Below, piece after piece: positions 1 through 9,116 of a DNA stretch of 64,000 nt; the stretch's first letter is position 1; every line of letters begins with the position of its first letter. The notes beneath the pieces are model-generated. The model did no database searches. It worked only from the letters and a program-made list of their open reading frames with translations, and had not been told where the DNA came from. The stretch spans positions 62,001 to 126,000 of the forward strand of contig NZ_NWUS01000002.1 of the NCBI RefSeq assembly GCF_014048475.1, given 5' to 3'. The DNA is from Bombella favorum (GTDB lineage: Bacteria; Pseudomonadota; Alphaproteobacteria; Acetobacterales; Acetobacteraceae). The translations under genes were made by a program, and so were the position numbers.

Positions 1-296
1 CGCAGGGTGGTAATTTCATACGGATGATGGTCGATCACCGCTGTGACGGTGCCATGCTCAAGACCAGTTGGAATCACCTTGGCCCCAACCTGTTCAAGCC
101 GCCTCTGCGCCTCCTCTGGCGGGAACGGGCTAGCCAGATCAAGGTCATGCACCTCACGCCCGCAAAGGAGGTCTCGCACGCAGCCCCCCACCAACCGGGC
201 TTGTGGCAGAGCCTCCCAAATGCGGCTCAATCCAGCATAACCGGGCACGGTAGAGAGAGCGGCCCGAAGAACTTCAGACGTTGGGCTCAAGGCCAT
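1..296 (-). CDS. cca: CCA tRNA nucleotidyltransferase, N-terminal part (cut by window edge)
   Basis: Only the first 98 codons are inside the window; the gene runs off the left edge. The reading shows the nucleotidyltransferase head: LVGGCVRDLL, then the metal-binding pair HDLDLA, then PTGLEHGTVTAV and YEITTLR. These are the hallmarks of class II CCA-adding enzymes and poly(A) polymerases, which add or repair the 3' CCA end of tRNAs. The ATG at 296 shares its A with the TGA stop of the DUF1285 gene upstream (TGATG), so translation is probably coupled. In alphaproteobacteria this enzyme is often next to DUF1285 and the MoxR cluster. A poly(A) polymerase cannot be excluded without the C-terminus. 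Confidence 0.88.
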   Translation of the reverse strand, partial: MALSPTSEVLRAALSTVPGYAGLSRIWEALPQARLVGGCVRDLLCGREVHDLDLASPFPPEEAQRRLEQVGAKVIPTGLEHGTVTAVIDHHPYEITTL

Positions 297-904
297 CACA
301 AACAGGACTCCTCAACATCATCCACAGTCTCATCTGGCAAACGGGAGAGAGGAAAGAATATCCCTCGGCTCCAGACGCCCAGACAGGGCTCTCCTTCCAC
401 ACAACCCGGCACAGCTAGAGCGGCAAGCTCGAACAGCACAGCACGGCTTATGCGGGCTAGAATGGGCTGGCCTCCGGCTCCGGTTCGCATGTGGATGTAG
501 GGTACGGTCGCTCCATCAGCCGGGCGGTCCCAGTCACAGAGGAGAGGATGTTCTGCATCTACACAAACAATCTCATCCAGATTAGTCCGCAGACAGAGCG
601 TCTGCGTCTTCTCCGAACATCCCCGGAAATCCAGCTCCACAGCTAGAAAAGGGACATCATCCACCTGAATGACCCCCGCCTCTGTCGGTGTCCGCAGCCA
701 ATAACGACCTTTATGGTCTCGATCGAGACAGGACGCAAACAGGCACAGCATGGCCTTACGACGAATGGGCGTCCCCCGATACAGCCATGCCCCATCCCGC
801 CGAATGTGAAAAGGCAGATGAAGGACCATATCATCCTCGGACATCACGGCTTCATCCGGCCCCTCAAGAACGGGTATAGGCCTTTCATAAGGCTTGATGC
901 TCAT
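296..904 (-). CDS. DUF1285 family protein
   Basis: This 202-residue protein resembles the DUF1285 family, which is common in Proteobacteria and has no settled biochemical role. Visible family features are HIRRDGAWLYRGTPIRR near residues 33-48, a tract reading RYWLRTPTEAGVIQVDDVPFL around 67-87, and a conserved acidic/aromatic C-terminal half. No signal peptide or membrane segment is seen. The start is supported by a near-perfect AAGGAGG Shine-Dalgarno at about 911-917. The stop overlaps the start of cca. It is transcribed divergently from the MoxR operon. Function is not inferred beyond this conserved neighbourhood. Confidence 0.82.
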   Translation of the reverse strand: MSIKPYERPIPVLEGPDEAVMSEDDMVLHLPFHIRRDGAWLYRGTPIRRKAMLCLFASCLDRDHKGRYWLRTPTEAGVIQVDDVPFLAVELDFRGCSEKTQTLCLRTNLDEIVCVDAEHPLLCDWDRPADGATVPYIHMRTGAGGQPILARISRAVLFELAALAVPGCVEGEPCLGVWSRGIFFPLSRLPDETVDDVEESCL

Positions 905-1103
905 GATTGCCTCCTTACTCCCTCATCACAACCCGTCACCATGCCATCCTTCCATCACGATGAACCCCTATGATGGTCCACCACTTTCCTGCGGCACTCC
1001 CTTTTTAAAGAGCCCCCTTACATGGTAGCTTACCGTCTGCTCCAGAGTTGGGAATGATCCCGGCCTGTTAAAACCCCCCTACCCTCTGGTTTCCGAATCT
1101 GTA

Positions 1104-2144
1104 ATGACCCAGCATCCTCCCATTACCAGCTCACCCTCCGCCCCACAGGGAAAAACGCCTCACCCTGACGATACCGTGCGTGCCTTTGACGGGCTGGCCC
1201 CCCGGCTGAAAAAACTCACGCAGGAAATCGGCCGAATCGTCCTCGGGCAGGAAACAGTCATCCAGAATGTGCTGACAACCCTGCTTGGCGGTGGCCATGC
1301 GCTGCTGCTTGGTGCGCCCGGGCTGGGCAAGACACTGCTGGTGAATAGCTGCGCTCACGTTCTAGGGCTGGAGGATAGCCGCATCCAGTTTACGCCCGAC
1401 CTCATGCCCTCGGACATTACCGGGGCGGAGATTCTGGAGCAGGATGAACAGGGCAAACGGCATTTCCGGTTTCTACCGGGGCCCCTTTTCGGGCAACTGG
1501 TTCTAGCTGATGAAATTAACCGAGCTAGCCCCCGCACTCAGTCGGCCCTGCTACAAGCCATGGCGGAAGGGCATGTCACGCAGGGAGGCAAGACATGGGC
1601 TCTGCCAAAGCCCTTCCATGTTCTGGCCACCCAGAATCCCATCGAGCAAGAGGGGACTTACCCCCTACCAGAAGCCCAGCTAGACCGTTTCATGATGCGT
1701 ATTCCGCTGGACTTCCCCGCTCGGGACGCCGAACGGCGGATGCTGCTCCAAACCACAGGTGCCACAAAACGGAAAGCCGAGTGTCTATTCTCCACAGCCG
1801 ACCTGCTCGCTACACAGAAGCTCGTGCGTACATTGCCTGTTGGGGAAACAATCGTGGAGGCCATCCTCACCCTTGTGCGGGGTCTGCGCCCGCAAGATGA
1901 GACTGCTAGTGATGACGTCCGCAATGCGCTGGATTATGGCCCCGGCCCCCGTGCCGCCCAGTCCCTCATGATCGCCAGCCGAGCACGGGCCATGCTGCAT
2001 GGGCGCCTTTCCCCCTCGCTGGAAGATATCCGCATGCTCGCAGAACCTGTTTTGGCTCACCGTCTAGGTATCAACTTCGCCGCCCAGACGCAGGGTGTGG
2101 ATGCCCGGCAGCTCATCGCTGCACAGCTAAAGCGCATCGGCTAG
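1104..2144 (+). CDS. MoxR-family AAA+ ATPase
   Basis: This 346-residue MoxR ATPase is the family that acts as a chaperone-like motor for partner proteins carrying von Willebrand A domains. Walker A is GAPGLGKT at residues 70-77, and Walker B is LVLADE at about 132-137 followed by INRASPRTQ. A sensor region reads ATQNPIEQEGTYPLPEAQ. It is the first gene of a four-gene operon with DUF58, BatA/DUF4159 and VWA proteins, the usual MoxR partners. The Shine-Dalgarno at the chosen ATG is weak. The N-terminal 20 residues are Pro/Ser rich and probably disordered, so a later start is possible. The substrate is unknown. Confidence 0.93.
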   Translation: MTQHPPITSSPSAPQGKTPHPDDTVRAFDGLAPRLKKLTQEIGRIVLGQETVIQNVLTTLLGGGHALLLGAPGLGKTLLVNSCAHVLGLEDSRIQFTPDLMPSDITGAEILEQDEQGKRHFRFLPGPLFGQLVLADEINRASPRTQSALLQAMAEGHVTQGGKTWALPKPFHVLATQNPIEQEGTYPLPEAQLDRFMMRIPLDFPARDAERRMLLQTTGATKRKAECLFSTADLLATQKLVRTLPVGETIVEAILTLVRGLRPQDETASDDVRNALDYGPGPRAAQSLMIASRARAMLHGRLSPSLEDIRMLAEPVLAHRLGINFAAQTQGVDARQLIAAQLKRIG

Positions 2145-2178
2145 GCCGGCCCGTTACGACATCGCCCAGAGTACGGAC

Positions 2179-3099
2179 ATGGCCAGCTCCTCCTTCTTCC
2201 AGCGGTTCTTCAACCCCCGCAGCAAAGAACCCGATACAGGCCCGCAGCCCATCCCCCTGCCAGAGCTGGTACTCGCAGCCCGTGGGCTAGCACGGCAGCT
2301 ACGCAGCGGGCCACACGGTAATCGCCGGGCTGGAGATGGGCATGAATTCTGGCAGTTCCGCCCCCATCAGCCGACAGAGCCTGCCTCCCTGATCGACTGG
2401 AAACAATCTGCCCGCTCGCCAGAGCCTGATCTGCTCTGGGTACGTGAACGGGAGCAACACACCCCCCGCCCCCTCTTCATCTGGGTAGACCCTTCAGCCT
2501 CCATGCGCTGGCGTTCCACCACCGCCCTACCAAGCAAATATGGTGCCGCTCTGGAAGATGCTCTCGCCCTTGGGCAAGCAGCTATGCTGGGGGGAGAAGA
2601 TGTTGGTATTCCCGGCTCCCGCACCCGTTTTTCAGGTCATCAGGCACTCCCCCGGCTGGCCCATGCTCTTACGCAGCTTCCTACGCAGGATGGCACAGGC
2701 ACAGATGCCGTATTGCCCGGTTTTGCCAGTATTCCCCCTCGTGCTGCCCTACTGCTTGTCAGTGATTTCCTCTGGCCAGAAGAGAGCATACAGCGCTGCC
2801 TTGCCCATCTGGCCACCCATCCCGGCCCTATCGCCCTGCTAGCCGTACTGGACCCACAGGAACATCATCTGCCTTTCAGCGGGTCCGTCCAGTTCAGCAG
2901 CTGCGAGGCTGAACCGGACCTGACACTCCCTGCCATAGAGAGCCTGCATAACGCCTATCAGCTACGGCTCACCGAACATTTCAGACAACTCGAAAAAGTC
3001 GGACGGGGGAAGCGGCCATTTTTCCGCTTCCACATCACCAATCAACCCGCCCTGCCGGTTCTGGCAGGCTGCCATAACTTTTTGCGGGAGCGGGCATGA
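2179..3099 (+). CDS. DUF58 domain protein (MoxR partner)
   Basis: A 306-residue cytoplasmic protein of the DUF58 family, found next to MoxR ATPases. The diagnostic stretch is the RPHQPTEPASLIDWKQSARS block near residues 61-80. It is followed by PLFIWVDPSASMRW near residues 97-110, where DPSAS resembles the DxSxS metal site of von Willebrand A folds. It lies 34 bp after moxR and its stop overlaps the next ATG by 4 bp (ATGA), so it is co-transcribed and probably translationally coupled. No membrane segment is seen. It likely bridges the ATPase and the two downstream membrane proteins; this role is inferred from context. Confidence 0.88.
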   Translation: MASSSFFQRFFNPRSKEPDTGPQPIPLPELVLAARGLARQLRSGPHGNRRAGDGHEFWQFRPHQPTEPASLIDWKQSARSPEPDLLWVREREQHTPRPLFIWVDPSASMRWRSTTALPSKYGAALEDALALGQAAMLGGEDVGIPGSRTRFSGHQALPRLAHALTQLPTQDGTGTDAVLPGFASIPPRAALLLVSDFLWPEESIQRCLAHLATHPGPIALLAVLDPQEHHLPFSGSVQFSSCEAEPDLTLPAIESLHNAYQLRLTEHFRQLEKVGRGKRPFFRFHITNQPALPVLAGCHNFLRERA

Positions 3100-5852
3100 C
3101 CTTCCTTTCCCCTTACCTGCTGCTGTTTCTACTCGTTCTCCCCGCCTTATGGTGGCTGGTCCGAGCTATTCCGCCCCAGCCCCGGCGGCAACGTTTCCCC
3201 TCCCTCATTCTGCTGCGTACGCTCTCCCCTACCCGGCAGGATGCAGCACGCACACCGCTCTGGCTTCTGATCCTACGTATGGCAGCTCTGGCCCTGCTGA
3301 TTCTGGCATTCTCCCAACCGCTCTACATTCCCCAGCAGAACCACCAGACACCGCAAAACCTGCTGCTCATTCTGGATAATGATTGGGCGGCCACTCCCCA
3401 TTGGGAAGACCGGAAGAAACATGCCCTTGCCCTCGGCGAGGCCACCCTCCGTTCTGGTGGGCATGTCGCCCTCCTGCTCAGCGCACCAGAGGCCGATGGC
3501 CATATGCCGCGTCTCCTCCAGCCTACTGACCGTATAGCTCTTCAACAGGTGCTATCCGGCCTGTCAGCACAGCCGTGGCCCAGCGACCGGGAAGCCCTTG
3601 CCCGGGAGATTCAGGCCCTAGCCCCAGAATTGCGTGATGCCACTGTCATCACCCTGTCTGATGGGCTGGCACAGCCCGGTGATGAGGCCCTACAATCAGC
3701 CCTCCAACCAGCCCAGCACAAAGAAGATATACGCTGGCCTCGCTGTGACCTTTTCCGCCTCTCCATACAGCATGGCCCCCATTTAATGGTTCAAGCCGAG
3801 ACACTCCCCGACTGCCCCAAGCAGACATTCCGCCTGCTGGGCATGAAGCTAGGGGCCGGCAACCATTTCACCATTCAGGCCAACGCCCTCCTCCCCACAG
3901 GTACCCCGCATGAGCTGGACCCCCTGCTACCGGAAGCGACAAACCTTGATGCCCTAAACCTGCCCTCCGTTCCCGGTCCGGCGGGGATCGTGCTACTGCC
4001 CGGCAGGGCAGGGCAGCGTCGGATTGGCCTTCTACGCACTAATGGGGATGATACCCCACTGACAGGTAGCAACTTCTATCTGGCCCGGGCCATGCAAGCC
4101 ATCATCCCTTATCAGGAAGGAACAGCAGACAGCCTCCTCCCTCGTCACCCGGACATCATTATCGCTACGGATGGCACCCTCTCCGGCACAGCCTTGGATG
4201 ATGTACTAGCCTGGGTTCGCAAAGGGGGTATCCTCATCCGCTTTGCAGGGCCTGATCTTGCACGCCAGAGCCAGCAAACCATGAAGGACGATGAAGCTGC
4301 CCTCCTGCCCGTACCACTCCTCTCCGGCATGCGGCAGCTTGGCGGGCCGATGTCGTGGGGGACCCCGCAGAAGCTAGCTCCTTTCCCGGTAAATACCCCT
4401 TTTGCTGGTCTGGCCATTCCTGATGACGCTACCATTTTCCGCCAACTACTGGCCCAACCTACAGATGACCTGTCCCGCCATGTCTGGGCCACATTGACGG
4501 ACGGCACCCCGCTTGTAACAGCCCGGCGGGAAGGCCATGGTTTAACAATCCTCTTCCACATCACCCCAACGGCGGATTGGTCCAGCCTGCCCCTCTCGGG
4601 CCTGTTCCCCCAGATGATGGAACGCCTCATTACCCGTACACCCACCATGCAGCAGACAGGCGATGCCTCTCACACTCAGTCGGACAGCCTTGCGCCGTGG
4701 CGGGTCCTGAACCCTGACAAAACACTCGGTCTGCCAGCCCCGTCTGTCCGCCCTCTTCTCAAGGCAACAGACCAGACAGTTGATGCCCTTCACCAAGTCG
4801 GCTTCTATGGCGGGGCAGCACAGCATCACCCGCTCAATCTCGCCGATCATCAACGACCTCTGGCTGATGAAACAGCTCTCGGTTCGCTCCGACCCGCTGG
4901 GCAAGCCGTAATAGAGCGTCCCCTCTGGCCAGCCCTTATGCTGCTCGCACTCGGGCTTCTGCTGCTAGACCTCTGCCTTTCTCTGGGCCGGTCCGGGCTT
5001 TTCCGCCTATCCCGGCGGGCTATTCTCAGCTTAGGGGGTGGGCTGCTGATCGGGGGGCTTCAGACCTTCTCCCTCCATGCAGCAGACACCGATCAAACCG
5101 TCCCCCCTGCCGCCTTGGCGACCCGTCTCGCCCACATCCAGACGGGTGATGCCACGACAGATGACGCCGTTCAGCAAGGGCTTGAAGGGCTGACGGCTTT
5201 TCTAAACCAACGCAGCACAACGCATTTGGACCGACCCGTTGGGGTCGTGCCGGGGCAGGATGATCTTGCCTTCTATCCACTGCTTTACTGGCCCATCATA
5301 CCCGGCACCCATCTGGATGAGGCGGGCAAAACCGCACTGAAGAATTATCTCCAACATAACGGCATGATCCTGATTGATGAAATGGGCGCAGGGGGTGCCA
5401 TGGATGGCACAGATGGTTCCGCCACGCGTGCGGCCCTCAAAAATGCGACAGAAGGGCTGCCTATCCCTCCGCTCGCCCCCCTAAATGAGCAACACACCCT
5501 TTCCCATACCTTTTATCTGCTGCACGATTTCCCCGGTCGCATTGCAGGCCAGCCCGTCTATGTCAGCCGACAAACGAATGATGACAGCGAGGATGTCAGC
5601 CCTGTTATCATCGGCAATGCCGACTGGGCCCATGCTTGGGCCGTGGATAAGAATAGGGAACATCCCTTCGCCGTCATTCCCGATGGAGAGAGCCAGCGTA
5701 CCCTGGCCTATCGTTTTGGTTTCAACACCATCATCTATGCTCTGACAGGCAATTATAAAAACGACCAACGCCATTATCCAGAAATGCTAAAACGCCTCAA
5801 AAACGGGGCGGATGATGGGTCAGATGGCCCCGATGAAAGTGAGGCTCCATGA
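3096..5852 (+). CDS. BatA-type membrane protein with DUF4159 domain
   Basis: A 918-residue membrane protein. The N-terminus (MTFLSPYLLLFLLVLPALWW, then a second segment at about 55-78) matches the BatA/aerotolerance N-terminal domain with two membrane helices. A long extracytoplasmic middle follows, then a helix near residue 610 (WPALMLLALGLLLLDLCLSL) and another hydrophobic segment near 640. The C-terminal third has DUF4159 features: FYPLLYWPIIPGT, then GMILIDEMGAGG. Overlaps of 4 bp with the genes on both sides place it firmly in the moxR operon. Related clusters are linked to envelope stress or aerotolerance, but function in this lineage is unproven. Confidence 0.85.
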   Translation: MTFLSPYLLLFLLVLPALWWLVRAIPPQPRRQRFPSLILLRTLSPTRQDAARTPLWLLILRMAALALLILAFSQPLYIPQQNHQTPQNLLLILDNDWAATPHWEDRKKHALALGEATLRSGGHVALLLSAPEADGHMPRLLQPTDRIALQQVLSGLSAQPWPSDREALAREIQALAPELRDATVITLSDGLAQPGDEALQSALQPAQHKEDIRWPRCDLFRLSIQHGPHLMVQAETLPDCPKQTFRLLGMKLGAGNHFTIQANALLPTGTPHELDPLLPEATNLDALNLPSVPGPAGIVLLPGRAGQRRIGLLRTNGDDTPLTGSNFYLARAMQAIIPYQEGTADSLLPRHPDIIIATDGTLSGTALDDVLAWVRKGGILIRFAGPDLARQSQQTMKDDEAALLPVPLLSGMRQLGGPMSWGTPQKLAPFPVNTPFAGLAIPDDATIFRQLLAQPTDDLSRHVWATLTDGTPLVTARREGHGLTILFHITPTADWSSLPLSGLFPQMMERLITRTPTMQQTGDASHTQSDSLAPWRVLNPDKTLGLPAPSVRPLLKATDQTVDALHQVGFYGGAAQHHPLNLADHQRPLADETALGSLRPAGQAVIERPLWPALMLLALGLLLLDLCLSLGRSGLFRLSRRAILSLGGGLLIGGLQTFSLHAADTDQTVPPAALATRLAHIQTGDATTDDAVQQGLEGLTAFLNQRSTTHLDRPVGVVPGQDDLAFYPLLYWPIIPGTHLDEAGKTALKNYLQHNGMILIDEMGAGGAMDGTDGSATRAALKNATEGLPIPPLAPLNEQHTLSHTFYLLHDFPGRIAGQPVYVSRQTNDDSEDVSPVIIGNADWAHAWAVDKNREHPFAVIPDGESQRTLAYRFGFNTIIYALTGNYKNDQRHYPEMLKRLKNGADDGSDGPDESEAP

Positions 5853-7957
5853 CAGGCGCACCTTCTTCCATCATTTGGGCACCTTGTCTGCCGCTCTGGC
5901 TACTCACGACACTAGCTACCCTCTGCCTGCTGATCGGCCTTTATGGTGCATTACGGAGGAGCCAAGGCGTCCTCTGGCGGATGGGAGCCCTACTGCTAGG
6001 GCTACTCTGGCTGGCCAACCCACGACAGACACATCCGCACATGCAGGTCCAACCACAGGATGCGCTCCTTGTGGTGGACATATCCCCCTCCATGGGGATT
6101 GGCGACCGGCAGAAGCTTGTCCAGCAAGCCCGAACACAGCTGCTGCATCAGGGGCGAACACTACATAATCTAACCATCCATGAGCTGGAGGTTCCTGGTG
6201 GGAACGGACAGGGAACACGCCTTTTTGAGGCCATGGACCGAGCGTCCCTCTCCCTGAACAATCCGGCAGGAATCTTCCTGCTAACTGATGGGATGGACCA
6301 TGACATTCCCAGCCAACTCCCTCCTTCCCTCAAGGATATGACAGGGCGTGTCATCCCCCTACACCTTCTACTTGCTGCCAAGGGGGAAGAAACAGACCGG
6401 CGCCTCAGGGTTCTCAGTGCTCCGCCTTATGTCATTATCGGCCAGACGGCACATATCCGTATTCAGGTGGATGATCTCGGCACAACAGAGGGGCAGCCTG
6501 TCGATATTCTAGAACATGGTCCCGACGGCCAAACCAAAATACTCGCCCATACGCAAAGCGGCCAGCCTGTGGATTTGGACGTACCCGTTACCCATGCTGG
6601 CCTGACTCTAAAAGAACTCATTGCCTCTCCCCTACAGGGTGAAGCCTCCCTACGGAACAATAGTACCATCATCCGCCTCCAAGGTGTGCGGGACAGACTA
6701 CGGGTGCTTCTAGTTTCCGGCGTACCCAATCAGGGGGCCCGTGTCTGGCGTACATTGCTGAAAGCCGATCCCTCTGTCGATCTCGTGCATTTTACCATTC
6801 TGCGTTCCCCAGATACGGAGGATGACACACCTCTTTCCGACCTCGCCCTGATCCCCTTTCCCACGCACGAGCTATTCGCCCAGAAGATCAACAGCTTCGA
6901 TCTCATCATTTTGGATGGCTTCCGCAACCAGAACATCCTACCGGAAAGTTATCTGGAAAATATTGCCCGTTATGTCCGCAAAGGTGGGGGGCTGCTGGTC
7001 GTCGGCGGGCCGGAAATGACACAGATCGGTACCCTGCAAGATACCCCTGTCGGTTCTGTTCTACCGGCTCATATTCCGGCAGAAAATGGTGTCATCACAC
7101 AACCTTTCTCTCCAGAGCGTACGGCACTGGGCCTTTCCCACCCTGTTACGCGGGCTCTGCCAGAACATGGCCCATGGGGTAATAAATGGGGGCCATGGTA
7201 CAGGGCTCTCCGCACGGACCAGACACAGGGCCGTACTCTACTAGCCACACCTTCCGGCTCGCCCCTGCTTGTGCTGGATCAACGAGGACAAGGGCGTGTG
7301 GCCATGCTCCTCTCGGACCAGATATGGCTCTGGTCCCGTGGGGAAAAAGGCGGTGGCCCACAAGCCGAGTTACTGCGCCGCCTCTCGCACTGGCTGATGA
7401 AAGAGCCGGAGCTGGAGGAAAATCAGCTAGAAGCCCACATCGACCACGGCCGCTTGACCGTAACCAGAACCACCCTCACACCGCTGCATGATGTGCAAGC
7501 GGATGTCATCGGGCCCGATGGACACCATACAGCTCTTCCTCTCACCCATCATATGCCGGAGCATGAAAACCTCTGGTCGGGGAGCCTGATGCTGCCCTCC
7601 CTGCCCGAACAAACCGGGCGGATATGGACCATCCATCAGGATGAACTCAGCACGACCGTGGCCTTACCCGATACCAACCCACTGGAGGATCAAGACCTCC
7701 GCAGTACCGCTACCGGGCTGGCCTCTCTTGTCGCCCACTCTGGTGGGGCTGTGTTCTGGCTGGGGACTGGCAATGTGCCAGAGATAAGACAGATTGCCGA
7801 GGGCCATACACTGCATGGTAAAGGCTGGGCCGGTTTGCCTCTACACCAAACAGCCCTCTCCACCGGCAATACTAGTACAGCTTTTCTACCGGGATGGCTG
7901 CTTCTCATCCTCATTCTTGCAATGATGGGCCTTGGCTGGTGGCGTGAAGGACGGTAG
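5849..7957 (+). CDS. Membrane protein with VWA-like and glutamine amidotransferase-like domains
   Basis: A 702-residue protein with two N-terminal membrane helices (about 8-58) and one C-terminal helix (about 676-697). Between them is a VWA-like region with the metal-site motif DISPSMG near residues 75-81 and LLTDGMDHD near 144-152. A later segment reads IILDGFRNQN then YVRKGGGLLVVGG, typical of the class I glutamine amidotransferase-like fold seen in this family without its catalytic Cys. It is the last gene of the moxR operon, and its ATG overlaps the preceding stop by 4 bp. It is probably the MoxR-remodelled VWA partner; that is inference from context. Confidence 0.83.
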   Translation: MTGAPSSIIWAPCLPLWLLTTLATLCLLIGLYGALRRSQGVLWRMGALLLGLLWLANPRQTHPHMQVQPQDALLVVDISPSMGIGDRQKLVQQARTQLLHQGRTLHNLTIHELEVPGGNGQGTRLFEAMDRASLSLNNPAGIFLLTDGMDHDIPSQLPPSLKDMTGRVIPLHLLLAAKGEETDRRLRVLSAPPYVIIGQTAHIRIQVDDLGTTEGQPVDILEHGPDGQTKILAHTQSGQPVDLDVPVTHAGLTLKELIASPLQGEASLRNNSTIIRLQGVRDRLRVLLVSGVPNQGARVWRTLLKADPSVDLVHFTILRSPDTEDDTPLSDLALIPFPTHELFAQKINSFDLIILDGFRNQNILPESYLENIARYVRKGGGLLVVGGPEMTQIGTLQDTPVGSVLPAHIPAENGVITQPFSPERTALGLSHPVTRALPEHGPWGNKWGPWYRALRTDQTQGRTLLATPSGSPLLVLDQRGQGRVAMLLSDQIWLWSRGEKGGGPQAELLRRLSHWLMKEPELEENQLEAHIDHGRLTVTRTTLTPLHDVQADVIGPDGHHTALPLTHHMPEHENLWSGSLMLPSLPEQTGRIWTIHQDELSTTVALPDTNPLEDQDLRSTATGLASLVAHSGGAVFWLGTGNVPEIRQIAEGHTLHGKGWAGLPLHQTALSTGNTSTAFLPGWLLLILILAMMGLGWWREGR

Positions 7958-8080
7958 AACAACAATAATCCTGCGTTGTGGCCCCGTGGTTCTGTAAAAC
8001 TGACAGGCCCTTGCCACGGCCTGACGTGATCCCTGCGGCCCGTCCCGTGGCTGGTAGAAGAGAAGGCACTGTTCCCGATC

Positions 8081-8782
8081 ATGCGCCCATTGAGTTCATT
8101 CCTGCCCCGTCTCGCTTTCGCCATCGGTCTTTCGGCTGCTTCGGTTGTGGTTATGCCACACCGTGCCCATGCACAGTCCGCTGATGAAGCTGAAGCCGAA
8201 CAGGAAGCCATGGATGCCCAGAAACAGGCTGACGCCCGCAAAGAGGCGCGCCGCTCTGCCCCGCCTTCGGCTCTGCCTGGTGCTGACACTAATGATGGCG
8301 ATAACAGCCACGCTCGAGTGGACATCAATCCAACCGCTGCCCTCTTTGATGCCATCAATCGTGGCTCTCTCCTTGGTGCAAAAGAGGCACTGAGCCGTGG
8401 TGCGGACATCAATGCCCGTAACGTACTGGAGCAGACCCCGCTGGACCTCGCCATTGACCTCGGCCGCAATGACATCATGTTCCAGCTTCTTTCCCTGCGG
8501 ACCTACAACCCGGACGGCAAGCTCATCACCAGCACTACGCATGATGAAACCGACACTCATATCTCCGTCAGCGGTCAAGCCAGCCTCGCTGCTAAAGCTC
8601 CGGCACCTGTTGTAGAAAATCCGGGGCAGCCACTCCCATCAGTCGGCTTCCTGGGTTTTAATGGGCCATCCGCCCCTCCAACTCGGAAGGCCGTAGCTCA
8701 TGCGCCACAACGTGGTGCCCGCCCGGTTGCACATCATACAACCCACCACAACACGCCCGCCCACAAGGCAACGCCACAGTAA
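8081..8782 (+). CDS. Secreted ankyrin-repeat protein
   Basis: A 233-residue protein with a clear signal peptide (residues 1-31, cleavage likely after AHA in PHRAHAQS). A charged Ala/Glu/Lys-rich stretch follows, suggestive of a short coiled coil. Two ankyrin-type repeats cover about residues 85-145 (LFDAINRGSLLGAKEALSRGADINAR and the TPLDLAIDLGRNDI block). The last 60 residues are Pro/His/Ala rich and probably disordered. It lies 123 bp after the moxR operon and ends in a strong terminator, so it may be the operon's last member or have its own promoter. A periplasmic protein-binding role is likely but the partner is unknown. Confidence 0.8.
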   Translation: MRPLSSFLPRLAFAIGLSAASVVVMPHRAHAQSADEAEAEQEAMDAQKQADARKEARRSAPPSALPGADTNDGDNSHARVDINPTAALFDAINRGSLLGAKEALSRGADINARNVLEQTPLDLAIDLGRNDIMFQLLSLRTYNPDGKLITSTTHDETDTHISVSGQASLAAKAPAPVVENPGQPLPSVGFLGFNGPSAPPTRKAVAHAPQRGARPVAHHTTHHNTPAHKATPQ

Positions 8783-8810
8783 GCGACTGTTTCGTTCATG
8801 AAACCTACAA

Positions 8811-8850
8811 AAAAGCCCTTCTCCGGGTTCCCCCGGGAAGGGCTTTTTTT
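8811..8850 (+). terminator. Rho-independent terminator after the ankyrin gene
   Basis: AAAAGCCCTTC (8811-8821) pairs with GAAGGGCTTTT (8837-8847), with an inner CCGGG/CCCGG pairing, and a run of seven T follows at 8844-8850. The A-run on the other side makes it potentially bidirectional, so it may also stop the minus-strand small membrane protein gene at 8869. Confidence 0.92.
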
Positions 8851-8868
8851 ATGACCTCTACGGCCCCT

Positions 8869-9072
8869 TTAGGAAGACGCCATAAGGGGCAGCGCACTGT
8901 AATAAATGATGGAAATACCTGCGAGGCAGATGAGGAACACCAACAGGTCCCAACAGAAACTAACAAAGGCAGATCGCTTCTGCGGGCGCATGATGACGAT
9001 GTGAAACAAAATGGCAAAAACCAGTGCTATAACAGCAATGACCAACCCTGTATGTGTCTCAAAAAAATCCAC
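8869..9072 (-). CDS. Small two-helix membrane protein
   Basis: A 67-residue protein that I do not recognise as a named family. It has two hydrophobic helices (about 9-28 and 39-61) separated by a short basic loop containing MRPQKRS. The start is GTG at 9072, supported by a strong Shine-Dalgarno (AAGGAGGG) about 7 nt upstream, which argues that it is genuine. It lies 35 bp after ccrM on the same strand and may be co-transcribed, with a perfect hairpin between them. An inner-membrane location is likely; function is unknown. Confidence 0.65.
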   Translation of the reverse strand: MDFFETHTGLVIAVIALVFAILFHIVIMRPQKRSAFVSFCWDLLVFLICLAGISIIYYSALPLMASS

Positions 9073-9096
9073 GCTCCACCCTCCTTCATATCCTGA

Positions 9097-9116
9097 AGTG
9101 CCTGCCTTCAGGCACT
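9097..9116 (-). other. Perfect hairpin over the ccrM stop codon
   Basis: AGTGCCTG (9097-9104) and CAGGCACT (9109-9116) form an 8-bp perfect inverted repeat with a 4-nt loop. The ccrM TGA (9110-9108) lies partly in the loop. No U-run follows on the minus strand, so it is more likely an RNA stability or processing element than a terminator. Confidence 0.5.
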
